This document shows positions 9,404 through 16,432 of a stretch of 64,000 nucleotides of DNA, in pieces. Numbering within the stretch: position 1 is the first letter of the stretch; the number at the start of each line of letters is the position of its first letter. The DNA comes from Cedecea neteri (GTDB lineage: Bacteria; Pseudomonadota; Gammaproteobacteria; Enterobacterales; Enterobacteriaceae). Below the pieces are notes generated by a model, which saw only the letters and a program-made list of their open reading frames with translations, had not been told where the DNA came from and did no database searches. The stretch spans positions 4,278,001 through 4,342,000 of the forward strand of contig NZ_CP009451.1 in the NCBI RefSeq assembly GCF_000757825.1, written 5' to 3'. The translations under genes and the position numbers were made by a program.

Positions 9404-10534
9404 TTATGGGGTAACCCAGAAGACGCCGCTGTAGTCCAGGGCGGTAAACTGCTTGTGAACCTGCTCGATGTCGGCCTGTGGATCGATGTCCTTGAACAGG
9501 TCCGGGTGCAGGAACTTAGCGATAGTTTCTACCGCAATATAGTTCAGCGGGGAGTCATAGAACTGGTGGTAAATCGCCATGACGCGTTTCTCTTTGACTG
9601 CCGTCAGCACGTTAATCCCGGTGCGGTTCATTAGCCCTTTAAGCTTTTGCTCGGCCACGGCTTTGTCGGCCATATAACCCAGCGGTACCGCTTTAGGCGC
9701 GCGGTTGCCACGGTTCCAGTCGGCACCGGTCATCAGGTAGAAGTCCGGGTTGCTGGTGATAACCTGCTCGGTATTTACCTGGCCGCTCATTTCCGGGAAC
9801 AGTTTGCTGCCCACGTTGTTGCCGCCGGCGGTATCAATAAACTGGCCGTAACTGCCTTTACCGAAGGTCTGGCAGCATTCATCGCCGCGAATACCTGCCG
9901 CACGCTCAATAAACACGCTCGGACGCTGCTCTGGTTTCAGCGTGGCCACGCGCTCGCGCACCAGGTTCATCCGCTGCTGGTAGTGCTGAATAAAGGCGTC
10001 CGCGTTTTTCTGCTCATCAAACACTTTGCCCAGCAGCTCGATGCTCGGCAGGGTATTGGTCAGCGGCTGCTGGCGGAAGTCGATAATCAGTACCGGAATG
10101 TCGACTTTTTCCAGCTGGCTCAGCACGCCGCTGTTCTTCAGCTTAGCCAGCACGCCGATGTCAAAAATGATCAGATCAGGCTGTAAGGTAACCGCTTTTT
10201 CGACGCTGAAATCCGTGTAGTACGGATTTTCAAACATCGTGATTTTACTCACCTGCGGGAATTTTCTCGCGTAGGCATCCGCCAGGTCAGGCGCTTTGGT
10301 TTTCAGCGAGTTATCCCAGGCAATAATATTTTCCAGCGGATCCTTCGGATGAATAATGTTGAGCGCCAGCAGGGCTCGTGCATCCGCCAGCATCACGCGT
10401 TTGGCCGGATGCGGCAGCGTAACTTCCCGACCCGCTACGTCGGTAACAACAATCGGTGCGGCCTGGGCAGCACAGCTCAGCAACGCAACGGCAGCGAGCA
10501 GCCAGCGAGCTTTGGCGGTAAACACTGTGAACAT
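9404..10534 (-). CDS. Periplasmic iron-complex substrate-binding protein (FecB/FepB/BtuF superfamily)
   Basis: 376-aa periplasmic protein of the class III (helical-linker) binding-protein family that hands ferric complexes or corrinoids to ABC permeases. A signal peptide ends at AAQAAP (about residue 25); the mature part starts IVVTDVAGREVTLPHPAKRV, the family's usual opening, and LQPDLIIFDIG and TSNPDFYLMTGA are ligand-cleft strands. AAGG lies 8 nt before the ATG and a Fur box lies just upstream. No permease or ATPase gene is nearby, so it must work with an ABC transporter encoded elsewhere. Its nearness to the FecA-like receptor suggests a shared iron ligand. Confidence 0.85.
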   Translation of the reverse strand: MFTVFTAKARWLLAAVALLSCAAQAAPIVVTDVAGREVTLPHPAKRVMLADARALLALNIIHPKDPLENIIAWDNSLKTKAPDLADAYARKFPQVSKITMFENPYYTDFSVEKAVTLQPDLIIFDIGVLAKLKNSGVLSQLEKVDIPVLIIDFRQQPLTNTLPSIELLGKVFDEQKNADAFIQHYQQRMNLVRERVATLKPEQRPSVFIERAAGIRGDECCQTFGKGSYGQFIDTAGGNNVGSKLFPEMSGQVNTEQVITSNPDFYLMTGADWNRGNRAPKAVPLGYMADKAVAEQKLKGLMNRTGINVLTAVKEKRVMAIYHQFYDSPLNYIAVETIAKFLHPDLFKDIDPQADIEQVHKQFTALDYSGVFWVTP

Positions 10535-10565
10535 GGATGACCTTCAGAACGGGAAAATTTAGGAA

Positions 10566-10584
10566 GGGAATGATAATCGATCTC
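10566..10584. promoter_or_regulatory. Fur box for the iron-complex binding protein gene
   Basis: The site GGGAATGATAATCGATCTC matches 14 of 19 positions of the Fur consensus, with an intact ATGATAATC core. It lies 32 nt upstream of the start. Confidence 0.7.
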
Positions 10585-10655
10585 ATGATGTTTGGAACGG
10601 GGCGGCAGGAATTTTTCTGGTTACCAAAGGGGGCCCACCGGCCGATCGTTCGCCG

Positions 10656-11582
10656 CTAGTCTTTAAGCCGGCTGGCGGCCAGCTTAGCCGGGCAGAGGTT
10701 TTTAAGCCGCTCTATCAGCCAGCGTCCGGCCGGGCCTGGCGGAGAGGCAATGGGGTAGACGCCAAACATCGGCAGCGCGAGGCCGCCGGGCGGTACGTCC
10801 TCAATGTTCAACCGCACCAGCCGTCCTTCGCTGATATCCCGCTCCACAACGTGTGACGGCATGCTGCCCCAGCCCAGGCCGTCGAGCAAAAAGGCGTGTT
10901 TGGCCAGCAGATCGCCCAGTCGCCAGGTGGAAGGGGACATCACGCCAAACTCTTTGCCTTTGGAAAGTTCGGAGCGGTCGGTCAGCACCAGCTGTACGTG
11001 TTTGGTCAGTTCTGACTTTGGCACGATGCCTTCGAACTGTGCCAGCGGATGGTCGGGAGCGGCGACCATCACCAGCGAGACCCCGGTCAGGCGCTCTCCG
11101 GTTAACGATGCGGGCATATCCGGCAGTGAACCGAGAATGCCAATGCCCGCGCTGCCGTTAAGCACGGGCTTATAGCCGCCGCCAAGCGCCTCAACAAACA
11201 GGCGCAGCGGCGTGCCGGGAAACTGTTCGCGGAAGGCTTTTGCCGCCGAAGTCATTGCCTCCAGCGGGAAGAAAACGTCCACCACCACCGAGAGTTCCGA
11301 TTCCAGCCCTGACGACATGCCCCGTGCGCGGGCCTTCATAAAATCAACGCGAGAGACAATGCCACGGGCATCGGCCAGCAGTACTTCACCCTCGGGCGTG
11401 AGCTTCGGATACCGGCCAGAACGGTCGAACAGCTGCACGCCAATTTGCGCCTCCAGCCCCCTGATCAAATCGCTTATCACCGACTGGGCCCGATACATTT
11501 TGCGGGCGGCCGCGGAAAAGCTGCCTTCGTCGACGGCGGCAATAAACGTGCGAAGTTGGTCCAGCGAAATACCGTCCAGCAT
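10656..11582 (-). CDS. LysR-family regulator next to the azoreductase/DoxX operon
   Basis: 308-aa LysR-type regulator. The N-terminal winged helix runs LDQLRTFIAAVDEGSFSAAAR, then ISDLIRGLEAQIGVQLFDR, with a dimerisation helix and an effector domain from about residue 90. It is divergent from azoR across a 255-bp gap that contains a symmetric TCGATG/CATCGA repeat, so it most likely controls the azoreductase-DoxX pair. The inducer may be a quinone or electrophile, by analogy with other LysR/azoreductase pairs, but nothing in the sequence shows it. I cannot assign a named orthologue. Confidence 0.85.
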   Translation of the reverse strand: MLDGISLDQLRTFIAAVDEGSFSAAARKMYRAQSVISDLIRGLEAQIGVQLFDRSGRYPKLTPEGEVLLADARGIVSRVDFMKARARGMSSGLESELSVVVDVFFPLEAMTSAAKAFREQFPGTPLRLFVEALGGGYKPVLNGSAGIGILGSLPDMPASLTGERLTGVSLVMVAAPDHPLAQFEGIVPKSELTKHVQLVLTDRSELSKGKEFGVMSPSTWRLGDLLAKHAFLLDGLGWGSMPSHVVERDISEGRLVRLNIEDVPPGGLALPMFGVYPIASPPGPAGRWLIERLKNLCPAKLAASRLKD

Positions 11583-11668
11583 TGTGATTCCTGCCTGACT
11601 GTGAAGGGGTGAAGCGCAATATAGCGCCTCGCGCTGGCTTTGTCATCGGCGATGATGTATCGGCTGGG

Positions 11669-11685
11669 TCGATGGATTACATCGA
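11669..11685. promoter_or_regulatory. Inverted repeat, candidate LysR operator for azoR-doxX
   Basis: TCGATG-GATTA-CATCGA is a perfect 6-bp inverted repeat in the divergent LysR/azoR gap. A related TCATC-GGC-GATGA repeat lies at 11643-11655. Pairs of such sites are usual for LysR promoters. Confidence 0.4.
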
Positions 11686-11837
11686 AATATAACGGCTATT
11701 CGGGTGGATAAGGCGGTGGCATAGTGACTGCCATGTTCAGCGAATCCTGAAGATTGAGCTCCGCTATGTTAACGGCTTTTAAAAAACTTTTTACGCGCTT
11801 ATCCCCTAAACAAAGCTCTATTTCTGAGGCCAAAACC

Positions 11838-12449
11838 ATGTCGACTATTCTGCATATTGATACCAGTGTTCTGGGAGGTTATTCCGTCAGCCGCCAGCTG
11901 TCGGCGGAGATTGTTGCCCGCCAGAAAACGCTGCACCCCGGCGCGACCGTGATTTACCGGGACCTGGTTCAGGCCCCGGCTCAGCACCTGTCGGATAAAC
12001 ACATTGCCGCTTTCCAGGGGGCTGAAGTGACCGACGCGGCGCTGGGCGAAGACCTGGCCGCCGGGGGGGCGTTCATCGACGATCTGTTCGCTGCCGACGT
12101 GATTGTTATTGGCGTGCCGATGTACAACTTCTCCATTCCTTCCCAGCTCAAGGCGTGGATTGACCGCGTTTGCGTGGCCGGGCGTACCTTCCAGTACGGC
12201 GCCAACGGCCCGGAAGGCCTGCTGCCAAAAGGCAAAAAAGTGTTCATCGCCTCTTCACGCGGTGGTCAGTACACCGGCGACAGCCCGGCGGCCTTCCTGG
12301 AGCATCAGGAGTCTTATCTGAAAGCGGTTCTGGGCTTCATAGGCCTGACCGACGTGACGATTATCCGTGCTGAAAACTTAAGCCGTGGCGATGACGCGAA
12401 AAATGCCGCGCTCGCCGATGCCAAAGGCCAGATTGCCGCGCTGTCCTGA
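11838..12449 (+). CDS. azoR: FMN-dependent NADH azoreductase (AzoR family)
   Basis: 203-aa flavodoxin-fold enzyme of the AzoR/NQO family, which reduces quinones and azo dyes with NADH and FMN in the cytosol. Family marks are the N-terminal phosphate loop (HIDTSVLGGYSVSRQLS), the flavin-site block VPMYNFSIPSQLKAWIDRV and SRGGQYTG. I chose the ATG at 11838 (GAGG 9 nt upstream) because AzoR proteins begin about here; the frame stays open for 28 more codons upstream. E. coli AzoR has 201 aa. This may be a paralogue rather than the core azoR. DoxX follows after 40 nt, probably in the same transcript. Confidence 0.8.
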   Translation: MSTILHIDTSVLGGYSVSRQLSAEIVARQKTLHPGATVIYRDLVQAPAQHLSDKHIAAFQGAEVTDAALGEDLAAGGAFIDDLFAADVIVIGVPMYNFSIPSQLKAWIDRVCVAGRTFQYGANGPEGLLPKGKKVFIASSRGGQYTGDSPAAFLEHQESYLKAVLGFIGLTDVTIIRAENLSRGDDAKNAALADAKGQIAALS

Positions 12450-12489
12450 TAGCGACAACGCGCATCAATCAACTTAACGGGAAATCCGG

Positions 12490-12894
12490 ATGGACAGATA
12501 CGCTACTAACTTCGCGACCTTGGGTCGCATCGTGATTGCTGCGATTTTTATCGTCAGCGGATTGGGGAAAATTGCTACGCCTGAGGCGACGCAGGGCTAT
12601 ATTGCCTCGGTAGGGCTGCCGTTCCCGTTACTCGGGTATCTTATTGCCCTGGCGGCTGAGGTGGGAGGCGGCGTTCTGCTGCTGGTGGGTTACCGTACGC
12701 GGTTGATTGCGGCCTTGCTAGCGGTGTTCACCGTAGCAACAGCGGTGTTTTTCCACCACAACTTTGCCGACCAGAACACCCTGCTGCACTTCCTGAAGAA
12801 CCTGATGATTGCTTCGGGCCTGCTGCAAATCTCAGCGCTGGGAGCGACCTCTCTGAGCTTTGATACGCGCCGCCTGCAGCGTCAGTTGCGGTAA
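12490..12894 (+). CDS. DoxX-family membrane protein
   Basis: 134-aa protein with four predicted transmembrane helices (about residues 10-27, 47-68, 72-90, 100-120), matching the DoxX family: GRIVIAAIFIVSGLGKI in helix 1 and LIALAAEVGGGVLLLVGYRTR in helix 2. Some DoxX proteins form membrane oxidoreductase complexes with thiol or quinone partners. Its position behind the azoreductase supports a redox-stress role, which is inference. The ATG follows GGGAAATCCGG. The transcript's downstream hairpin is now split by the insertion sequence. Confidence 0.8.
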   Translation: MDRYATNFATLGRIVIAAIFIVSGLGKIATPEATQGYIASVGLPFPLLGYLIALAAEVGGGVLLLVGYRTRLIAALLAVFTVATAVFFHHNFADQNTLLHFLKNLMIASGLLQISALGATSLSFDTRRLQRQLR

Positions 12895-12903
12895 CTCGTT
12901 TAA

Positions 12904-12912
12904 CGTAAGGCC
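12904..12912 (+). other. Left arm of a hairpin split by the insertion sequence
   Basis: CGTAAGGCC here is complementary to GGCCTTACG at 14373-14381 on the far side of the element. Removing the element and one TTA copy restores a 9-bp stem with a 10-nt loop between doxX and lpxO, probably their shared terminator. Confidence 0.65.
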
Positions 12913-12919
12913 TCAATTA

Positions 12920-12945
12920 TGGACTGCACCCCAAAAGTTGGACAC
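12920..12945 (+). repeat. Left terminal inverted repeat of the IS element
   Basis: It opens TGGACTGCACCCC and continues AAAAGTTGGACA. It matches the reverse complement of 14341-14366 at most positions. Confidence 0.9.
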
Positions 12946-12970
12946 CCAACTGAGTAAGGTGCAGTTTTTT

Positions 12971-13495
12971 ATGGCAAAGCCAAAATATTCCCTCGAAACC
13001 AGATTAGCTGTAGTCAAACACTACCTTGCCGGAAAAGATGGAACACATCGTACCGCTGAACGTTTTGGTGTTGAAAGAACATCAGTGCGACGCTGGGTAA
13101 GAGCCTGGCAACTCCACGGTATTGATGGTATTACCTGGAAAAATGACCGCCATTCTCCGGCGTTCCGGATTGCTGTCGTACGCACGGTTCTCGCTGAAGA
13201 ACTTTCGATGCGCGAAGCTGCCGCACGGTTTAATATCTCCACTGAAACCGTTGTCCGGCACTGGGTGAATGTCTACAAAGACGCAGGTGAAAAAGGACTT
13301 CTGAGCATAAAACCTGGCCGGAGCAAGGACATGACAAAACCCAAAAAAACACCTCCACTTACCGATGCTGCGCTGGATAAGTTATCTCCCGAAGAGTTGC
13401 GGGCTGAACTTCGTTACCTGCGAGCAGAGAATGCCTATCTAAAAAAGCTGAAGGCCTTAGTTCAAAGCGAGAAAAACGGCGGAAAGCCGCAATAA
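12971..13495 (+). CDS. IS150-group transposase subunit OrfA
   Basis: 174-aa DNA-binding subunit with two helix-turn-helix motifs, one near residues 20-40 (TAERFGVERTSVRRWV) and one near 75-95 (AAARFNISTETVVRHWV), followed by a leucine-rich helix (LRAELRYLRAENAYLKKLKAL) that mediates multimerisation. It recognises the terminal inverted repeats. The ATG follows the left repeat after 25 nt. An A6G heptamer at 13441-13447, near its 3' end, permits a -1 shift into orfB and production of the full OrfAB transposase; unshifted OrfA usually acts as a regulator. Confidence 0.93.
   Translation: MAKPKYSLETRLAVVKHYLAGKDGTHRTAERFGVERTSVRRWVRAWQLHGIDGITWKNDRHSPAFRIAVVRTVLAEELSMREAAARFNISTETVVRHWVNVYKDAGEKGLLSIKPGRSKDMTKPKKTPPLTDAALDKLSPEELRAELRYLRAENAYLKKLKALVQSEKNGGKPQ
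13441..13447 (+). promoter_or_regulatory. Programmed -1 frameshift site (A6G) between orfA and orfB
   Basis: AAAAAAG lies in orfA (frame 2), and the -1 frame is open from here into orfB (frame 1) without a stop: the reading continues LSSKREKRRKAAIINELRL into the orfB ATG region. This is the standard IS150-group arrangement. Confidence 0.8.
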
Positions 13496-13548
13496 TCAAC
13501 GAACTAAGGCTGGAGTATGCGCTCAGTGATCTTCTTCGTGCAGCGGGC

Positions 13549-14334
13549 ATGTCCCGCAGTACGTGGTATCACAATATCAATGCGCTGAAGCGAGCAGACA
13601 GGCATGCCGGGCTGAAAGCCAAAATCAGAGAGATTTATCACTATCACAAAGGGCGTTATGGCTACCGCAGGATCACGCTCTCGCTGAGAAGGCAGGGTCT
13701 GCTGGTGAACCATAAAACTGTACAGCGGCTGATGGCAGAACTGTCGCTCCGCTCTCTGATAAGGGTGAAGAAATATCGTGCCTGGAAAGGGGAAGTGGGC
13801 AAGGCTGCACCCAATATCCTGGGCCGGAACTTCGGGGCATCGAAAGCCAACGAAAAATGGGTCACGGATGTCACCGAGTTCTCAGTACAGGGTAAAAAGC
13901 TGTATCTGTCGCCGGTTCTCGATCTGTTTAACCGGGAGATTATCTCCTACAGCCTGTCGGAAAGGCCGGTGATGGAGATGGTTAATAGCATGCTGCGCGA
14001 TGCGTTCCTGAAGCTCAGCCCGGAAGATAGCCCCTTGCTGCACACGGATCAGGGCTGGCAATATCGAATGGCAGGATATCAGGCAAGGTTAAAGGCACAG
14101 GGCATGACACAAAGTATGTCGCGCAAAGGAAACTGTCTGGATAATGCGGTGATGGAGAACTTCTTCGGCACACTGAAATCGGAGTGTTTTTACCTGAACA
14201 GGTTCAGCGATCTGAATGAACTGAGGAAGGCGATAGAGGACTATATCCATTACTATAACAACGAGCGGATCAGTCTGAAATTAAAAGGCCTGAGTCCGGT
14301 AGAATACCGAACCCAGACCCCGATAGCCGCTTAA
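13549..14334 (+). CDS. IS150-group transposase catalytic subunit OrfB
   Basis: 261 aa from this ATG, but normally made as the C-terminal part of an OrfAB fusion that enters the frame at 13441. It contains the HTH_21 helix (GRYGYRRITLSLRRQGLLVNHKT region) and the rve integrase core. The DDE triad is visible: Asp in WVTDVTEF, Asp in LLHTDQGWQYR, and Glu in DNAVMENFFGTLKSE. The C-terminus NNERISLKLKGLSPVEYR is typical of IS3 transposases. The frame is intact, so the element should be able to transpose. Confidence 0.93.
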   Translation: MSRSTWYHNINALKRADRHAGLKAKIREIYHYHKGRYGYRRITLSLRRQGLLVNHKTVQRLMAELSLRSLIRVKKYRAWKGEVGKAAPNILGRNFGASKANEKWVTDVTEFSVQGKKLYLSPVLDLFNREIISYSLSERPVMEMVNSMLRDAFLKLSPEDSPLLHTDQGWQYRMAGYQARLKAQGMTQSMSRKGNCLDNAVMENFFGTLKSECFYLNRFSDLNELRKAIEDYIHYYNNERISLKLKGLSPVEYRTQTPIAA

Positions 14335-14340
14335 CATGAA

Positions 14341-14366
14341 CTGTCCAACTTTATGGGGTCAGTCCA
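14341..14366 (-). repeat. Right terminal inverted repeat of the IS element
   Basis: Read on the minus strand it opens TGGACTGACCCC and continues ATAAAGTTGGACAG. The flanking TTA at 14367 duplicates the one left of the element. Confidence 0.9.
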
Positions 14367-14372
14367 TTAAGG

Positions 14373-14381
14373 GGCCTTACG
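14373..14381 (+). other. Right arm of the hairpin split by the insertion sequence
   Basis: GGCCTTACG is the complement of CGTAAGGCC at 12904-12912. It lies 7 bp from the end of lpxO and would form that gene's terminator stem in the ancestral sequence. Confidence 0.65.
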
Positions 14382-14387
14382 CTTTGA

Positions 14388-15290
14388 TTAAAACGCCCGC
14401 CAGATAAGCACCGCAATCCCGCCAAACAGCAGCCATTTAACGATGTAGTACACCGTCTTATTCCAGCTTTTGAGCTTCTTGCCGACGATACGAATCTGAT
14501 AGATGTAACGGAACGCGCGGTTAATGCCGCCGATGCGGTCATTTTCATCGTTAGGCGCCGACGCGGCGCTCATCAAATTGCGTCCCAGCCAGTGATTGAC
14601 CGCCTGGGCCCAGCGGTAACGCATCGGTCTTTCCACATCGCAAAACAGGATCAGGCGATTCTCACCGCTGGTATTTTCCGCGTAGTGAATATAGGTCTCG
14701 TCAAACAGCACGCCTTCGCCATCTCGCCAGCTATAACGCTTGCCGTCCACTTCAATAAAGCAGCGATCGTCATTGGGGGTTGCCAGCCCCAGGTGGAAAC
14801 GCAGCGAACCGGCGTACGGGTCGCGGTGACGCGGCAGGCGGCTGCCGTCGGGCAGGGTGGCGAACATCGCGGCCTTGATGGACGGAATCGCATGCAGCAG
14901 TTCGGTAGTTTTTGGGCACAGCAGGCTGGCCGACGGGTGGGCGTTTTCATACCACTTCAGGTAAAAGCGTTTCCAGCCGGTTTTAAAGAAGGAGTTAAAG
15001 CCGGCATCGTTAAATTTGTCGGCGGCTTTTATCTGCTCCAGCTTTTGCAGGTGAATACCTTCTTCGCGAATAACCTCCCAGTTATCACGTAAAGTGACGA
15101 GTTCGGGAAACGTTTCCGGCGTTAAGTAAGGCGTATTCGGTACTCGGGAAAAGAGGTACATAAAGCCGTTGAGCGGGGCGGTAAACGTAGAGTGGTCCGA
15201 CAGCTGCCGCCAGAAGCGAAAGCGAACCCGGCCGCGATAATGCACATAGGCCACTGAAATAATAATGATGAGCAAAATGATATATTTCAT
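14388..15290 (-). CDS. lpxO: Lipid A hydroxylase LpxO (Fe(II)/2-oxoglutarate dioxygenase)
   Basis: 300-aa inner-membrane enzyme that hydroxylates the 3'-secondary acyl chain of lipid A, using O2, Fe(II) and 2-oxoglutarate. Residues 1-17 form an N-terminal membrane anchor, and a second hydrophobic segment lies at the C-terminus (about 283-300). The aspartyl/asparaginyl beta-hydroxylase core has the iron ligands His155 and Asp157 (RHRDP) and His202 (IHYAEN), with Arg212 for 2-oxoglutarate. It stands alone on the minus strand, just right of the insertion sequence, which removed its downstream hairpin. E. coli K-12 lacks it; Salmonella and Klebsiella have it. Confidence 0.92.
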   Translation of the reverse strand: MKYIILLIIIISVAYVHYRGRVRFRFWRQLSDHSTFTAPLNGFMYLFSRVPNTPYLTPETFPELVTLRDNWEVIREEGIHLQKLEQIKAADKFNDAGFNSFFKTGWKRFYLKWYENAHPSASLLCPKTTELLHAIPSIKAAMFATLPDGSRLPRHRDPYAGSLRFHLGLATPNDDRCFIEVDGKRYSWRDGEGVLFDETYIHYAENTSGENRLILFCDVERPMRYRWAQAVNHWLGRNLMSAASAPNDENDRIGGINRAFRYIYQIRIVGKKLKSWNKTVYYIVKWLLFGGIAVLIWRAF

Positions 15291-15514
15291 ATTGTTTTAT
15301 CTAACCACTATGATTTTGAACATCCCTGCCGGGCGAAAGGCCCAGACTGCCATAAACGCACCTTTGCAAAGGCGCTGAAATAGAGCTTAGCAGCGGTTTT
15401 AGCGAAGTAAATGTTGCCCCTGAACAAGTTCTGGGCTTGTTTAAAACAAGGGGGGCTGGCATCATTCTTAGCGTGGTTAACCTGTAGAGTTAATCACAAC
15501 ACATTGATTTAAAT
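15291..15514. other. Divergent lpxO/thiM intergenic DNA with nested palindromes
   Basis: No gene is seen. CTTGTTT-A-AAACAAG (15436-15450) is a perfect 7-1-7 palindrome, and a further AACAAG copy at 15423-15428 can pair with the same CTTGTT. It lies about 145 bp upstream of lpxO and 65 bp upstream of the thiM riboswitch, so it may be an operator for either; which protein would bind is unknown. Confidence 0.4.
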
Positions 15515-15593
15515 GACTCGGGGTGCCCTTCCTTGTGAAGGCTGAGAAATACCCGTACCACCTGATCTGGATAATGCCAGCGTAGGGAAGTCA
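15515..15593 (+). promoter_or_regulatory. TPP riboswitch (THI element) of thiMD
   Basis: The aptamer shows the invariant THI-box segments: GGGGTGCCCTTC, CTGAGAAATACCCG, ACCTGATCTGGATAATG and CCAGCGTAGGGAAGTC, in that order and spacing. It binds thiamin pyrophosphate and switches thiMD off when TPP is abundant. Confidence 0.96.
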
Positions 15594-15597
15594 GATG

Positions 15598-15633
15598 CCT
15601 GTCCGGTATCCCTTCTTTCACGCCGGACAGGAG
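15598..15633 (+). promoter_or_regulatory. Expression platform of the thiM riboswitch
   Basis: CCTGTCCGG (15598-15606) pairs with CCGGACAGG (15623-15631). The right arm runs into the AGGAG ribosome-binding site (15629-15633) of thiM, so this stem can hide it. There is no T-run. This fits control at translation, as known for E. coli thiM. Confidence 0.6.
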
Positions 15634-15643
15634 CCTTACCTTG

Positions 15644-16432
15644 ATGCAACCTGACCTGCTACCCGGCGCGACTGCCGCCTCTGTTTTACACCAACTCCGT
15701 CAGCATTCTCCGCTGATTCACTGCATGACCAATGACGTGGTGCAAACCTTTACCGCCAACGTGCTGCTGGCGCTGGGCGCTGCCCCGGCCATGGTGATTG
15801 AGGCCGAAGAAGCGGCGCAGTTCAGCGGGCTGGCGAGCGCGCTGCTGATCAACATCGGCACGCTGACTTCAGAGCGTGCAGCTGCAATGCTGGCTGCCAT
15901 TCATGCCGCCAATAATGCCGGAACGCCATGGGCGCTCGACCCGGTCGCTGTCGGAGGTCTGGCTTTCCGTACACGCTTTGCCCGCGAGATAATTCAACTG
16001 AAACCAGCGGCTATTCGTGGCAACGCCTCTGAAATCCTGGCGTTAGCGGGGGAGCAGGCCGGAGGGCGCGGCGTGGACAGCACCGACGATGCGCTTTCTG
16101 CTATCCCGGCAGCGCAAAAGCTGGCGCGGGAAACCGGGGCGGTGATTGCCGTGACCGGCGAAATTGATTACGTCACAGACGGAGAGAGAACGCTTGCCGT
16201 TAACGGCGGCGGAGAGCTTATGACGCGCGTAGTCGGCACCGGTTGCGCGCTTTCCGCCGTGGTTGCTGCTTGTTGTGCTTTACCGGGCGACAGGCTGGAC
16301 AACGTTGCCAGCGCCTGCCGTTTTATGTCGCTGGCCGGTGAGCAGGCCATCGCTGCCAGCCGCGGGCCGGGAAGCTTTACGCCCGCTTTCCTCGACGCGC
16401 TTTATCATCTGAACGCGGAGGTCCTGGCATGA
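15644..16432 (+). CDS. thiM: Hydroxyethylthiazole kinase ThiM
   Basis: 262-aa cytosolic kinase that phosphorylates 4-methyl-5-(2-hydroxyethyl)thiazole, the thiazole salvage step in thiamin synthesis. Family blocks are [21 protein letters not shown] near the N-terminus, [25 protein letters not shown] and the anion-hole/catalytic segment [17 protein letters not shown], with the catalytic Cys. I used the ATG at 15644 rather than the TTG one codon earlier, as in E. coli ThiM (262 aa). It overlaps thiD by 4 nt and is controlled by the TPP riboswitch upstream. Confidence 0.95.
   Translation: MQPDLLPGATAASVLHQLRQHSPLIHCMTNDVVQTFTANVLLALGAAPAMVIEAEEAAQFSGLASALLINIGTLTSERAAAMLAAIHAANNAGTPWALDPVAVGGLAFRTRFAREIIQLKPAAIRGNASEILALAGEQAGGRGVDSTDDALSAIPAAQKLARETGAVIAVTGEIDYVTDGERTLAVNGGGELMTRVVGTGCALSAVVAACCALPGDRLDNVASACRFMSLAGEQAIAASRGPGSFTPAFLDALYHLNAEVLA

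Larger units (their letters stand above)
12920..14366 (+). mobile_element. Complete IS3-family (IS150-group) insertion sequence, 1447 bp
   Basis: The element begins and ends with imperfect inverted repeats opening TGGACTG, carries orfA and orfB in the order and frame relation of IS3 elements, and is flanked by a 3-bp direct repeat TTA (12917-12919 and 14367-14369). Both reading frames, the A6G slippery site and the DDE residues are intact, so it looks active. OrfA and OrfB resemble the IS150 proteins most. I cannot name the exact ISfinder entry. Confidence 0.93.

Noticed and set aside
12860..12970. Longer orfA start in frame with 12860
   Set aside because: That frame would run through doxX and the left inverted repeat; the ATG at 12971 fits IS150-group OrfA proteins.
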